NCBI GenBank assembly: GCA_035406565.1 | Contig: DAONLG010000015.1 | Coordinates: 1 to 21,936, forward strand | DNA from: Soehngenia sp035406565 | GTDB taxonomy: Bacteria > Bacillota > Clostridia > Tissierellales > Tissierellaceae | Direction of reading: 5' to 3' | Length of the DNA stretch: 21,936 nucleotides | In this document: one piece after another, positions 14,738-21,936 of the stretch | Position numbering within the stretch: the stretch's first letter is position 1 | Layout of the letters: each line of letters opens with the position of its first letter | Notes under the pieces: model-generated | The model's input: the letters and a program-made list of their open reading frames with translations, nothing else | What the model was told of the DNA's origin: nothing | Databases searched by the model: none | Made by a program: the position numbers and the translations under genes

Positions 14738-15445
14738 TTGGGTTTGAAAAGACTTATAGATAGTTTTAATTATGCTGTTAATGGAATTATTGCTACAATA
14801 AAAATGGAACGAAATATGAAGCTTCATTATACTATAGCTCTGATAGTTTTGATTTTGAGCTTAATGCTAAATTTTACAAAGATGGAATTTTTAATTCTCA
14901 TTTTTGCTATAACATTAGTCTTGGTTTCTGAATTGTTTAATACTGCTATTGAAAAGACTGTTGATATGATAACACTTGAATATCATCCGTATGCCAGAGT
15001 TATCAAAGACATATCTGCAGGAGCAGTGCTCGTTGCAAGCATTAATTCAGTAGTAGTAGGGTATCTCTTATTTTTTGACAGATTAAATCCTTTTAAAGAT
15101 ATTGTGTTACAGAAAATAAAAAATTCTCCTATTTATTTAACTTTTATAGCTTTAATTTTAGTTGTGTTAATAGTGATTGGGTTAAAGAGTAAATTTTATA
15201 AAAAAAAAGGTACTCATTTTCAAGGAGGAGTAGTAAGTGGGCACAGCGCGGTTGCTTTTCTGATTGCCACAATACTTTCAACACTTATAGATAATTTACT
15301 TACCATTACATTGTCCTATGCATTAGCTTTTTTAGTAGCAGAAAGTAGAGTGGAAGGTGAGATACATTCTACAAGAGAGGTGGTTTTTGGAGCTTTGATA
15401 GGAACTTTAGTAGGAATAATTATTTTTCAATTTATATATAGATAA
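14738..15445 (+). CDS. dgkA: DgkA-type lipid kinase fused to PAP2-like phosphatase domain
   Basis: Two-domain integral membrane protein. Residues 1-115 are a DgkA-type diacylglycerol/undecaprenol kinase with the signature ELFNTAIEKTVD (E65, N68, E72, D76) and three membrane helices. Residues about 130-235 resemble a PAP2 phosphatase, with K157 and neighbours in place of motif 1, VSGH (166-169) for PSGH, and SR (203-204) to H210 for motif 3, where the usual Asp four residues later is Glu214. In Gram-positives DgkA homologues phosphorylate undecaprenol. Start: GTG 14729 lies inside the ribosome binding site AGAAGGTGAT, so TTG 14738 (8-nt spacing, 235 residues) is preferred. Opposing kinase and phosphatase activity on C55 lipid is inference. 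Confidence 0.88.
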   Translation: MGLKRLIDSFNYAVNGIIATIKMERNMKLHYTIALIVLILSLMLNFTKMEFLILIFAITLVLVSELFNTAIEKTVDMITLEYHPYARVIKDISAGAVLVASINSVVVGYLLFFDRLNPFKDIVLQKIKNSPIYLTFIALILVVLIVIGLKSKFYKKKGTHFQGGVVSGHSAVAFLIATILSTLIDNLLTITLSYALAFLVAESRVEGEIHSTREVVFGALIGTLVGIIIFQFIYR

Positions 15446-15460
15446 TAAGGAGAGAATAGA

Positions 15461-15871
15461 ATGAACGATAGAGAATTAATTAGATTGGCAATTAAAGCAA
15501 AAGAAAATGCTTATGTACCATATTCAAAATTTAAGGTTGGGGCAGCTTTAATAACTGAAGATGGAAGTGTGTACACTGGGTGTAATATTGAAAATGCATC
15601 TTATTCACCTACTATATGTGCTGAGAGGACAGCTATTGCTAAAGCTATATCTGAGGGGCACAGAAAGATAATGAAGATTGCGATTGTTGGGGATTCAAAT
15701 TACACATATCCATGTGGAGTTTGCAGACAAGTTATTAGAGAATTTGGCAAGGATTCAGAAGTGATAATTGCCAATACTGAAGAAGACTTTAAGAAATACA
15801 ATTTAGCTGAATTGCTACCTAATAGTTTTGGACCTGAAGATTTAATAAAAGGGGTAGAAGATGATGTATAA
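15461..15871 (+). CDS. cdd: Cytidine deaminase
   Basis: Zinc enzyme of pyrimidine salvage converting cytidine and deoxycytidine to the uridine forms. Catalytic zinc ligands are C53 in CAERTA, with proton-shuttle E55, and C85 and C88 in PCGVC. The N-terminal AYVPYSKFKVGAAL and substrate-binding GCNIENASY stretches are typical of the homotetrameric class, and the 136-residue length fits. ATG 15461 is preceded by AAGGAGAG. Its last 11 bases overlap the start of era, indicating translational coupling. Confidence 0.98.
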   Translation: MNDRELIRLAIKAKENAYVPYSKFKVGAALITEDGSVYTGCNIENASYSPTICAERTAIAKAISEGHRKIMKIAIVGDSNYTYPCGVCRQVIREFGKDSEVIIANTEEDFKKYNLAELLPNSFGPEDLIKGVEDDV

Positions 15872-16754
15872 GTCAGGATTTGTAACGGTTATTGGCAGAC
15901 CAAATGTCGGGAAATCAACATTGCTAAATCAAATTATCGGAGAAAAGATATCTATAATTTCTGACAAACCTCAAACAACTAGGAACAAAATACAATTGGT
16001 TTATACTGAAGAAAATATTCAAATTGTTTTTCTTGATACACCTGGAATACAAACGCCCAAAAACGTTCTAGGAGAATATATGCTGAAAGTATCAAAATCA
16101 ACATTAAATGAAGTTGATGTTGTCACTTTTATGGTTGACAATAGCCTGGAAATAGGGAAACAAGACAAAGGAATTATTGAGCAATTAATGGAAATTGAAA
16201 CACCTAAAATCTTATTGATCAATAAAATAGATCAACTGACAAAAGAAGAAATTGATTATCTAATCAATAAATATAAATCAATGAACATGTTTGAATATAT
16301 TATACCAATATCTGCTATACAAAATAAAAATATAGATTTATATTTAAGTGCATTAAAAGAGCTGTTGCCAGAAGGACCACAATATTATCCAGACGATATG
16401 ATAACTGATCAACCAGAAAGAATGATTATTGCAGAGATAGTTAGAGAAAAGGCACTAAATAATCTTCAAGAGGAAATCCCTCATGGTATATATGTTGAGG
16501 TTCAAGAAATCAAAGAAAGAACAGATAAGAACTTATTAGATGTGTATGTTAATTTATATTGCGAGAAAGAATCACACAAAGGCATGATAATCGGGAAAAA
16601 CGGAAAAATGCTTAAAAAGATAGGCACTGAAGCAAGAAATGATATTGAAAAGTTAATGGATACAAAAGTAAATCTAAAAATTTGGGTTAAAGTAGAGAAA
16701 AACTGGAGAGACAAAGCCGATAAAGTGAAATATTTTGGTTATAAACTAAGCTAG
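15861..16754 (+). CDS. era: GTPase Era
   Basis: Essential GTPase that binds the 3' end of 16S rRNA and helps 30S assembly. The GTPase domain has G1 GRPNVGKST (12-20), G2 region QTTRN (38-42), G3 DTPG (59-62) and G4 NKID (121-124). The C-terminal KH domain has the GKNGKMLKKIG loop and the WVKVEKNWRD segment. Length is 297 residues. Two tandem ATGs occur at 15861 and 15864; 15861 sits 6 nt after AAAGGGG inside cdd. Functional neighbours YbeY and RsmE also act on 16S rRNA. Confidence 0.98.
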   Translation: MMYKSGFVTVIGRPNVGKSTLLNQIIGEKISIISDKPQTTRNKIQLVYTEENIQIVFLDTPGIQTPKNVLGEYMLKVSKSTLNEVDVVTFMVDNSLEIGKQDKGIIEQLMEIETPKILLINKIDQLTKEEIDYLINKYKSMNMFEYIIPISAIQNKNIDLYLSALKELLPEGPQYYPDDMITDQPERMIIAEIVREKALNNLQEEIPHGIYVEVQEIKERTDKNLLDVYVNLYCEKESHKGMIIGKNGKMLKKIGTEARNDIEKLMDTKVNLKIWVKVEKNWRDKADKVKYFGYKLS

Positions 16755-16767
16755 AAGAAGGATTCAT

Positions 16768-17526
16768 ATGGAAGATACGATAAAAACTCATGGAATAGTA
16801 ATTAAATCAGCTAAATTTAAAGAAAACAGTAAAATATTAACAGCTTTCACACAAGAATTGGGGAAAATAAGTATAATGGCTCAAGGAGCAATGAAACCAA
16901 ATTCTAAAGCACTTGCCTATTCTGAGGTATTTTCGACAAGCGAATTTATTTTAAAAAAAGGAAGAAATTTTTATTATATTGTAAGCGCTGATTTAATAGA
17001 TTCTCATTATTATTTAAGAGAGTCTATAGATACTATGGCTGCCGGATTTTATTTTCTTGATTTAGTTGATAAATCTATACCAGAAGCAGAAAAGAACGAG
17101 AGAATTTATAATATGGTAATGGTAGCACTTGATAATTTAGGAAATAAAACTGTAAATCACATAGATCTAGTTCTAGGATTTGAACTTAAACTAATCAGTT
17201 TAATTGGATATAAACCATATTTATTAAACTGCATAAATTGTCACACAACAAATTCTACCCATTGGTATTTCGATAATGAACAAGGCGGTATAATTTGCTC
17301 AAATTGTAAGACAAATGGTAGCAAATACATTGATTCTATGTATATCAATCAAATGATAAATTATATAAGCCTACCATTTGATAAAATGCCTAATGACACA
17401 ATAGACTACGATGATAAATTGAAACTGAACAACTTAGTTTACAAATATATTCTAAACAAATTAGATATAAATGAGTTAAAATCCTGGAATATATTAAAAG
17501 ATATTTTTGAAAATTCTACAACTTGA
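16768..17526 (+). CDS. recO: DNA repair protein RecO
   Basis: Recombination mediator that works with RecR to load RecA on SSB-coated DNA. The N-terminal OB-fold (about residues 1-80) contains HGIVIKSAKFKENSKILTAFT and the KISIMAQGAMKPNSK segment; the C-terminal helical domain carries a four-cysteine zinc site (C155, C158, C177, C180). At 252 residues it has the usual length. ATG 16768 follows AGAAGGA, 13 bp after era; Bacillus has the small gene yqzL in this gap, absent here. It is the last gene of the phoH operon. Its TGA stop lies inside the -35 box of the glyQS promoter, and no terminator follows it before the T-box. Confidence 0.95.
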   Translation: MEDTIKTHGIVIKSAKFKENSKILTAFTQELGKISIMAQGAMKPNSKALAYSEVFSTSEFILKKGRNFYYIVSADLIDSHYYLRESIDTMAAGFYFLDLVDKSIPEAEKNERIYNMVMVALDNLGNKTVNHIDLVLGFELKLISLIGYKPYLLNCINCHTTNSTHWYFDNEQGGIICSNCKTNGSKYIDSMYINQMINYISLPFDKMPNDTIDYDDKLKLNNLVYKYILNKLDINELKSWNILKDIFENSTT

Positions 17527-17551
17527 CATATAAAAGAAAATTTGGTAGATT
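17523..17551 (+). promoter_or_regulatory. Promoter of the glyQS T-box transcript
   Basis: Perfect TTGACA at 17523-17528, a 17-bp spacer and TAGATT at 17546-17551 with an extended -10 TG at 17543-17544. Transcription would start near 17558, about 14 nt before T-box stem I. The -35 overlaps the recO stop codon. Confidence 0.85.
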
Positions 17552-17571
17552 AAAATAAGTTATGAATATAG

Positions 17572-17761
17572 ATACACAATGACAAAGAAGGTCTTATAAT
17601 CTTATTAATAGAGAGCTTAGATTGGTGGAAACTGAGCATGTAGATTATGAGATTGGAGCTTTTGAGTGTATGAACTTCAAGTGGGTGCTTTTGCATCAAC
17701 TAGGGTGGAACCGCGGAAGTAACCTTTCGTCCCTATAGGGATAGGAAGGTTTTTGTTTTTT
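17572..17761 (+). promoter_or_regulatory. Glycine T-box riboswitch leader of glyQS
   Basis: Senses uncharged tRNA-Gly. The T-box core AGGGTGGAACCGCGG is at 17702-17716. Stem I closes with ATACAC (17572-17577) and GTGTAT (17666-17671); an upper helix pairs 17591-17602 with 17642-17653; the apical arm pairs 17615-17620 with 17632-17637 around GGTGGAA. The internal loop between the two lower helices exposes GGA at 17655-17657, a glycine codon. Stem III is 17684-17688 with 17693-17697. In the antiterminator, AGGG (17702-17705) pairs with CCCT (17731-17734) and GCG (17713-17715) with CGT (17728-17730), leaving the bulge TGGAACC; its TGGA matches ACCA preceded by U73, the discriminator of bacterial tRNA-Gly. 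Confidence 0.95.
17721..17761 (+). terminator. T-box regulated intrinsic terminator
   Basis: AACCTTTC (17721-17728) pairs with GGAAGGTT (17744-17751, one G-U), and TCCC (17730-17733) with GGGA (17738-17741) around TATA, followed by a T tract interrupted by one G (17750-17761). The CCCT segment is shared with the antiterminator, so the two structures exclude each other. Confidence 0.93.
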
Positions 17762-17791
17762 ATAATAAAATCAAATATTAGGGGGACTAAT

Positions 17792-18679
17792 ATGAATTTC
17801 CAAGAGCTTATGTTAAAACTTTTGAATTTTTGGGGGGAAAATGGCTGCTTAATCATGGAACCATATGATATTGAAAAAGGTGCAGGGACAATGAACCCTC
17901 ATACTTTTTTGCGAGCTCTAGGGCCAGAACCATGGAAGGTTGTATATGTCGAACCTTCTAGAAGACCTGCTGATGCAAGATATGGAGAAAATCCAAACAG
18001 AGTTTATCAGCATCATCAATTGCAAGTAATATTAAAACCGAGCCCTGAAAATATTCAAGATCTATACCTTGAGAGCTTAAAAGCTATAGGTATCGACCCA
18101 ATTAAACATGATATTAGATTTGTTGAGGATAATTGGGAAGCACCAACCCTTGGAGCCTGGGGATTGGGTTGGGAAGTATGGCTTGATGGTATGGAAATAA
18201 CGCAGTTTACTTATTTTCAACAAGTAGGGGGAATAAATTGCGATTTAGAATCAGGGGAAATAACTTATGGACTAGAGAGAATTGCCATGTATTTGCAAGA
18301 TGTAGACAATGTCTTTGATATTAAATGGAATGATAATATTACCTATAGGGATATATTTGCAAAAGCAGAGTATGAGCATTCAGTCTACAGCTTCGATAAA
18401 GCTGATATAAATGTACTGAACAATCTTTTTAATATTTATGAGAACGAAGCTATTAAGATATTAGAACAAGGACTAGTGCTACCAGCTTATGATTATGTAC
18501 TTAAATGTTCTCATACTTTTAATGTATTAGATGCAAGAGGTGCAATATCAGTATCTGAAAGGACAAATTTTATTGCTAGAGTACGCAATTTGGCTAAAAG
18601 CATTGCTTCTATGTATATAAAACAAAGAGAAGAAATGGGATTTCCACTTTTACAAAAGGCAGGTGATATGAATGACTAG
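17792..18679 (+). CDS. glyQ: Glycine--tRNA ligase alpha subunit
   Basis: Catalytic subunit of the heterotetrameric (alpha2-beta2) bacterial glycyl-tRNA synthetase, class II. Conserved stretches include LNFWGENGCLIMEPYD near the start, FLRALGPEPW, EPSRRPADARYGENPNR (motif 2 region), RFVEDNWEAPTLGAWGLGWEVW and ITYGLERIAMYLQ (motif 3 region). It is 295 residues from ATG 17792, preceded by TTAGGGGGAC. An upstream in-frame ATG at 17753 falls inside the T-box terminator U tract and is rejected. The stop overlaps glyS by 8 bp. Expression is controlled by the glycine T-box. Confidence 0.98.
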   Translation: MNFQELMLKLLNFWGENGCLIMEPYDIEKGAGTMNPHTFLRALGPEPWKVVYVEPSRRPADARYGENPNRVYQHHQLQVILKPSPENIQDLYLESLKAIGIDPIKHDIRFVEDNWEAPTLGAWGLGWEVWLDGMEITQFTYFQQVGGINCDLESGEITYGLERIAMYLQDVDNVFDIKWNDNITYRDIFAKAEYEHSVYSFDKADINVLNNLFNIYENEAIKILEQGLVLPAYDYVLKCSHTFNVLDARGAISVSERTNFIARVRNLAKSIASMYIKQREEMGFPLLQKAGDMND

Positions 18680-20747
18680 AAGGTATTTCTTAGAAATTGG
18701 TGTTGAAGAGCTTCCAGCTAGATTTATAGATGATGCTCTTATACAATTAAAAAATAATTTTGAAAATACTCTAAATGACAATAGAATTAAATATGAAAAC
18801 ATAGTAACATTTCAATCTCCTAGAAGACTTGCAATAGATATCACAGGTCTTGAATCGCAAGGTGAAAGTGAAGAAGTAACTATAAAAGGCCCTGCAAAGC
18901 GAATAGCATTCGATGAAGACAATAATCCCACAAAAGCATTAGAAGGATTTATCAAATCTCAGAATGTTAAATTAGAAGACATTTTCATTGAAACAGTTAA
19001 TAATGAAGAATATATTTTTATTAAGAAAATCAATGCTGGAAAACAATTAGAAGATGTATTAAGAGAAAATATAGCTAGTAATATTAAAAATATTTCTTTC
19101 CCCAAATCTATGAGATGGGGAGGAAAAAACATTAAATTTGCAAGACCTATAAGGTGGATTGTATCTTTGCTAGATGACGAAATCATGGAATTTGATTTTG
19201 AAGGGATACCCGTTTCTAACATAACAAGAGGACATAGATTTTTGGGAAGCCAAAACATTGTGATAAAAGAAATTGGAGAATACAAAGAGCTGATGAGAAA
19301 GAACTATGTGATAGTAGACCCTCAAGAAAGGAAAGATATAATCAAGTACAATTCACAAAAATTAGCAAGAGAAAAAGGCGGAAATGTTTTAAAAGATGAT
19401 GATTTGTTAAATGAGGTTACAAATCTTGTAGAGTATCCAACTCCAATCATGGGGAGAATAAAGGAAGAATATTTAAATCTACCTTTTGATGTAATTGTTA
19501 CTCCTATGAGAGATCATCAAAGATTTTTTCCTTGCATAGATGACAAAAATAGATTATTACCATACTTTATAACTATTCGCAACGGTGATGATAAATTCAT
19601 TGAAACAGTCATTAAGGGAAATGAGAAGGTACTTGGAGCTAGGTTAGAAGATGCAAGGTTTTTCTATAATGAAGATATTAAGTATCCTCTGGAAACATAT
19701 GTTGAAAAACTAAAGAGATTAACTTTTCAGGAAAAATTAGGCACTATGTATGATAAAACTATAAGACTTCAGAGACTTTCAGGAAAAATAGCAGATTATT
19801 TAGAAGTTGGAGATGAAACAAAGAAAAATATTTTAAGAGCTAGTTATCTTTCTAAAGCTGATCTGGTCACTAAAATGGTCACAGAGTTTACTGAACTTCA
19901 AGGAAAGATGGGAATGGAATATGCTGAAAAATCAGGAGAAAACAAGATCGTCAGCCAGGCAATTTATGAACAATATTTACCTCGTTTTTCACAAGATAAT
20001 TTACCTTCAACAACAGCTGGTGCAGTTTTATCTATAGCTGATAAATTAGATTCAATATGTGGTTTATTTGCAATTGGGATTCAGCCTACTGGTTCTCAAG
20101 ATCCTTTTGCGTTGAGAAGAGGAGCATTGGGTATAATAAACATAATTATAGATAAAAAATTAAATGTATCTTTAAGGGACTTGATTGATTTTTCACTTTA
20201 CATTTATATAGAAGAGAACAATTTAGCATGTGATTTCAATAAAGTTAGGACTGAGATATTTGGCTTTTTTATGGCAAGAGTTAAGAACATGTTAACGGAT
20301 CAAAAAATTAGACACGATGTTGTAGACGCTATCATTAGTACGGGAACAGATAACATATATGACATAGTTATTCGAGCAGAGAAAATCACTAATTGGATAG
20401 AAGATGAAAGAGCACAAAAAACCATAGTATCTTTTGATAGATTGACTGCTTTGTCTGACAAAGCTATCTCTTCTAATGTTGTCAGGAATTTATTATCTGT
20501 AGATGAGCTAGAATTATATGATGCTTTTAACAAAATCGAAGATAAGGTTGACACATATATTAACAAAAAAGAGTATGATAAAGCGCTTAATGAGTTAGGA
20601 CATTTATCAGACCCAATAAATAGATACTTAGATAATGTTATGGTAATGGTAGATGATGATAATATCAGAAACAATAGATTGGCATTGATTAAATTAATAA
20701 GAGATAAATCATTAAATATTTGCGATTTATCACTTATACAAATATAA
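18672..20747 (+). CDS. glyS: Glycine--tRNA ligase beta subunit
   Basis: Beta subunit needed for tRNA-Gly recognition. The N terminus RRYFLEIGVEELPARFI and the KSMRWGGKNIKFARPIRWIV and VTPMRDHQRFFP segments are typical of GlyS. An HD-like central region follows, and the C-terminal approximately 110 residues form the DALR anticodon-binding domain. Length is 691 residues, as usual. It starts at ATG 18672, eight bases before the glyQ stop ends, with AGGTGAT at 18661-18667 as ribosome binding site; the overlap suits equal stoichiometry. A terminator follows 18 bp after the stop. Confidence 0.98.
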   Translation: MTRRYFLEIGVEELPARFIDDALIQLKNNFENTLNDNRIKYENIVTFQSPRRLAIDITGLESQGESEEVTIKGPAKRIAFDEDNNPTKALEGFIKSQNVKLEDIFIETVNNEEYIFIKKINAGKQLEDVLRENIASNIKNISFPKSMRWGGKNIKFARPIRWIVSLLDDEIMEFDFEGIPVSNITRGHRFLGSQNIVIKEIGEYKELMRKNYVIVDPQERKDIIKYNSQKLAREKGGNVLKDDDLLNEVTNLVEYPTPIMGRIKEEYLNLPFDVIVTPMRDHQRFFPCIDDKNRLLPYFITIRNGDDKFIETVIKGNEKVLGARLEDARFFYNEDIKYPLETYVEKLKRLTFQEKLGTMYDKTIRLQRLSGKIADYLEVGDETKKNILRASYLSKADLVTKMVTEFTELQGKMGMEYAEKSGENKIVSQAIYEQYLPRFSQDNLPSTTAGAVLSIADKLDSICGLFAIGIQPTGSQDPFALRRGALGIINIIIDKKLNVSLRDLIDFSLYIYIEENNLACDFNKVRTEIFGFFMARVKNMLTDQKIRHDVVDAIISTGTDNIYDIVIRAEKITNWIEDERAQKTIVSFDRLTALSDKAISSNVVRNLLSVDELELYDAFNKIEDKVDTYINKKEYDKALNELGHLSDPINRYLDNVMVMVDDDNIRNNRLALIKLIRDKSLNICDLSLIQI

Positions 20748-20764
20748 AGACATGAGGTTAGACT

Positions 20765-20794
20765 AGAGTGTTCAATAAGAGCACTCTTTTTCTT
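20765..20794 (+). terminator. Rho-independent terminator after glyS
   Basis: AGAGTGTTC (20765-20773) pairs with GAGCACTCT (20779-20787, one G-U) around the loop AATAA, followed by TTTTTCTT. It ends the glyQS transcript. Confidence 0.9.
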
Positions 20795-20830
20795 GCAAAA
20801 TAAACAAGGTATTAACAATTTTAAATAGAA

Positions 20831-20836
20831 TATAAT
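20831..20836 (+). promoter_or_regulatory. Probable -10 element of the dgt promoter
   Basis: TATAAT at 20831-20836 is a perfect -10, but no good -35 lies at 16-18 bp. TTAACA at 20812-20817 would need an alternative -10, TATATA at 20836-20841 (spacing 18). A promoter is required somewhere here because the glyS terminator ends just upstream. Confidence 0.55.
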
Positions 20837-20843
20837 ATATATC

Positions 20844-20859
20844 CTAATCAGATGATTAG
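20844..20859 (+). repeat. Inverted repeat at the dgt transcription start
   Basis: CTAATCA (20844-20850), two bases, then TGATTAG (20853-20859): a perfect 7-bp dyad between the -10 box and the ribosome binding site AGGGAG (20861-20866). Its position, over the likely start of transcription, is typical of a repressor operator. No regulator is recognised. Confidence 0.6.
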
Positions 20860-20874
20860 AAGGGAGATAATAAT

Positions 20875-21891
20875 ATGAATATTAGGCAAGTAGCTGAAGA
20901 AGAAGAAAAAAGAAGACTATCTCCTTATGCTAAATTGAGTAGTGATACAAAAGGCAGACAGAAAGAAGAAATAAAATGTGAAATCCGTACAGAGTTTCAA
21001 AGAGATCGTGATAGAATCATTCACTCTAAAGCATTTCGCAGATTAAAACACAAAACTCAAGTATTTATAGCACCTGAAGGTGATCACTATAGAACAAGGC
21101 TGACACATACGCTTGAAGTCTCACAAATTGCAAGAACAATTGCTAGAGCACTAAGACTAAATGAGGATTTAGTTGAAGCAATCTCTCTAGCACATGACCT
21201 AGGCCATACTCCTTTTGGGCACACAGGTGAAAAAATATTGAATGAATTACATCCAAATGGATTTAGGCACAATTTGCAAAGCATTAGGGTTGTAGACTTG
21301 TTAGAATACCATGAGAATAGACCAGGACTTAATTTGACTTTTGAAGTTAGAGAGGGTATAATAAATCATTCTGGAGAAAATTTATCAAGTACGTTAGAAG
21401 GTCAATTAGTAAAATATGCTGACAGAATTGCATATATCAATCATGACATTGATGATGCAATTAGAGCAGAGGTAATTAGTGAGGATATGTTACCTAAGGA
21501 ATGCTTGAATATATTAGGCGAAACCCATGGAAAGAGAATTAACACTTTAATAACCGATATAATAAAAAATAGTACAAATCATGATGCAATATTGATGAGT
21601 GAATCTATAAGCGAACAAATGGAAAACTTAAGGCAATTCATGTTTGAAAATGTCTATTTTAATAAAAAGGCCAAAAAAGAAGATGACAAAGCTGAATATA
21701 TAGTTGAACAAGTGTATAATTATTTTTTAAATCATTTTGATAAGTTACCTGATGATACTAAGAAAATTTATACTGATATTTCTGCCACAAAAGAAGATAT
21801 CATATGTGATTATATTGCTGGTATGACAGATAGATTCATATTAAATACTTTTATGGACTTATTTGTTCCAAAAGCATGGGACAGAATTTAA
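20875..21891 (+). CDS. dgt: Deoxyguanosinetriphosphate triphosphohydrolase-like protein
   Basis: HD-superfamily dNTP triphosphohydrolase that releases triphosphate from deoxynucleotides; the preferred nucleotide is unknown for this branch. Metal ligands are H78 (RLTHTLEV), H107-D108 (LAHDLGHTPFGH) and D183 (YADRIAY). The conserved N-terminal RDRDRIIHSKAFRRLKHKTQV is also present. Length is 338 residues, within the shorter type 2 Dgt-like group (about 330-380) rather than the 500-residue enterobacterial Dgt. ATG 20875 follows AGGGAG at 8-nt spacing. It stands just before the likely dnaG start, a frequent clostridial arrangement, which suits nucleotide pool control near replication genes. Confidence 0.94.
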   Translation: MNIRQVAEEEEKRRLSPYAKLSSDTKGRQKEEIKCEIRTEFQRDRDRIIHSKAFRRLKHKTQVFIAPEGDHYRTRLTHTLEVSQIARTIARALRLNEDLVEAISLAHDLGHTPFGHTGEKILNELHPNGFRHNLQSIRVVDLLEYHENRPGLNLTFEVREGIINHSGENLSSTLEGQLVKYADRIAYINHDIDDAIRAEVISEDMLPKECLNILGETHGKRINTLITDIIKNSTNHDAILMSESISEQMENLRQFMFENVYFNKKAKKEDDKAEYIVEQVYNYFLNHFDKLPDDTKKIYTDISATKEDIICDYIAGMTDRFILNTFMDLFVPKAWDRI

Positions 21892-21906
21892 AGATGGTGA
21901 TAAAAA

Positions 21907-21936
21907 ATGCAACTAGGAGATAATATTGTCGATAAA
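21907..21936 (+). CDS. Start of a gene, probably DNA primase (cut by window end)
   Basis: Only ten codons are visible: ATG at 21907 gives MQLGDNIVDK with no stop before the end. AGATGGTGAT at 21892-21901 can serve as ribosome binding site. In Clostridia the gene after dgt is usually dnaG, followed by the major sigma factor gene, and DnaG N termini are short and hydrophilic before a DIVDVI-type stretch, which would lie just beyond the window. The assignment rests mainly on gene order. Confidence 0.5.
   Translation, partial: MQLGDNIVDK

Noticed and set aside
17753..17791. N-terminal extension of GlyQ from ATG 17753
   Set aside because: This ATG falls in the U tract of the T-box terminator, has no ribosome binding site, and the added residues are not part of the conserved GlyQ start; ATG 17792 has TTAGGGGG upstream.
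20300..20818. Antisense open frame of 172 codons opposite the end of glyS and its terminator
   Set aside because: Ser/Leu/Ile-rich shadow of the glyS reverse strand; no recognisable family. It would start beyond the glyS terminator, with no convincing promoter.
1..21936. Mobile elements, CRISPR arrays, tRNA or rRNA genes, toxin-antitoxin or defence genes
   Set aside because: I saw no spaced direct repeats, transposase or integrase-like products, tRNA cloverleaf or rRNA segments, and gene order follows the conserved Firmicutes chromosome.

Overview
The window is a chromosomal block of core housekeeping genes from a low-GC Gram-positive bacterium, most likely an anaerobic member of Clostridia/Tissierellia. 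The evidence is strong AT bias, good AGGAGG-type ribosome binding sites, several TTG/GTG starts, a perfect CIRCE operator, a glycine T-box leader, and a DnaK whose N-terminal region lacks the roughly 24-residue insertion seen in Gram-negative DnaK. All genes lie on the plus strand. Their order closely follows the Bacillus subtilis hrcA-to-dnaG region, with a few informative differences. I cannot name the species. I found no rRNA, tRNA, CRISPR array, insertion sequence, prophage or obvious horizontally acquired cargo.

Layout: (1) 73-4826, a CIRCE-controlled heat-shock operon hrcA-grpE-dnaK-dnaJ, with a long hairpin between dnaK and dnaJ and a hairpin terminator overlapping the dnaJ stop. (2) 4837-8207, a promoter followed by prmA-rsmE-mtaB-HIT, i.e. 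modification of ribosomal protein L11, 16S rRNA and tRNA plus a HIT-family hydrolase. (3) 8214-8978, a promoter, rpsU (S21) and yqeY, closed by a GAAA-loop terminator. (4) 9038-11785, nfeD, floA and an unrecognised acidic membrane-anchored protein, ending in a 38-nt perfect palindrome. (5) 11802-17526, a promoter followed by phoH, a short HD-domain c-di-AMP phosphodiesterase homologue, ybeY, a DgkA-PAP2 fusion, cdd, era and recO; neighbours overlap or are separated by less than 20 bp. (6) 17523-20794, a promoter overlapping the end of recO, a glycine T-box riboswitch, glyQ and glyS, and a terminator. (7) 20831-21936, a promoter with an adjacent dyad, a dGTPase-like HD hydrolase (dgt), and the first ten codons of what is probably dnaG.

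The common theme is protein quality control, ribosome and tRNA maturation, membrane and envelope lipid recycling, and translation supply. No exotic defence or mobile system is visible. The items most worth a second look are modifications of known themes: a PgpH/YqfF-type protein with no extracellular sensor domain, an undecaprenol/diacylglycerol kinase fused to a PAP2 phosphatase-like domain with altered motifs, an unknown small membrane-anchored protein where spore-formers carry yqfC-yqfD, and several uncharacterised RNA or DNA dyads at operon junctions.
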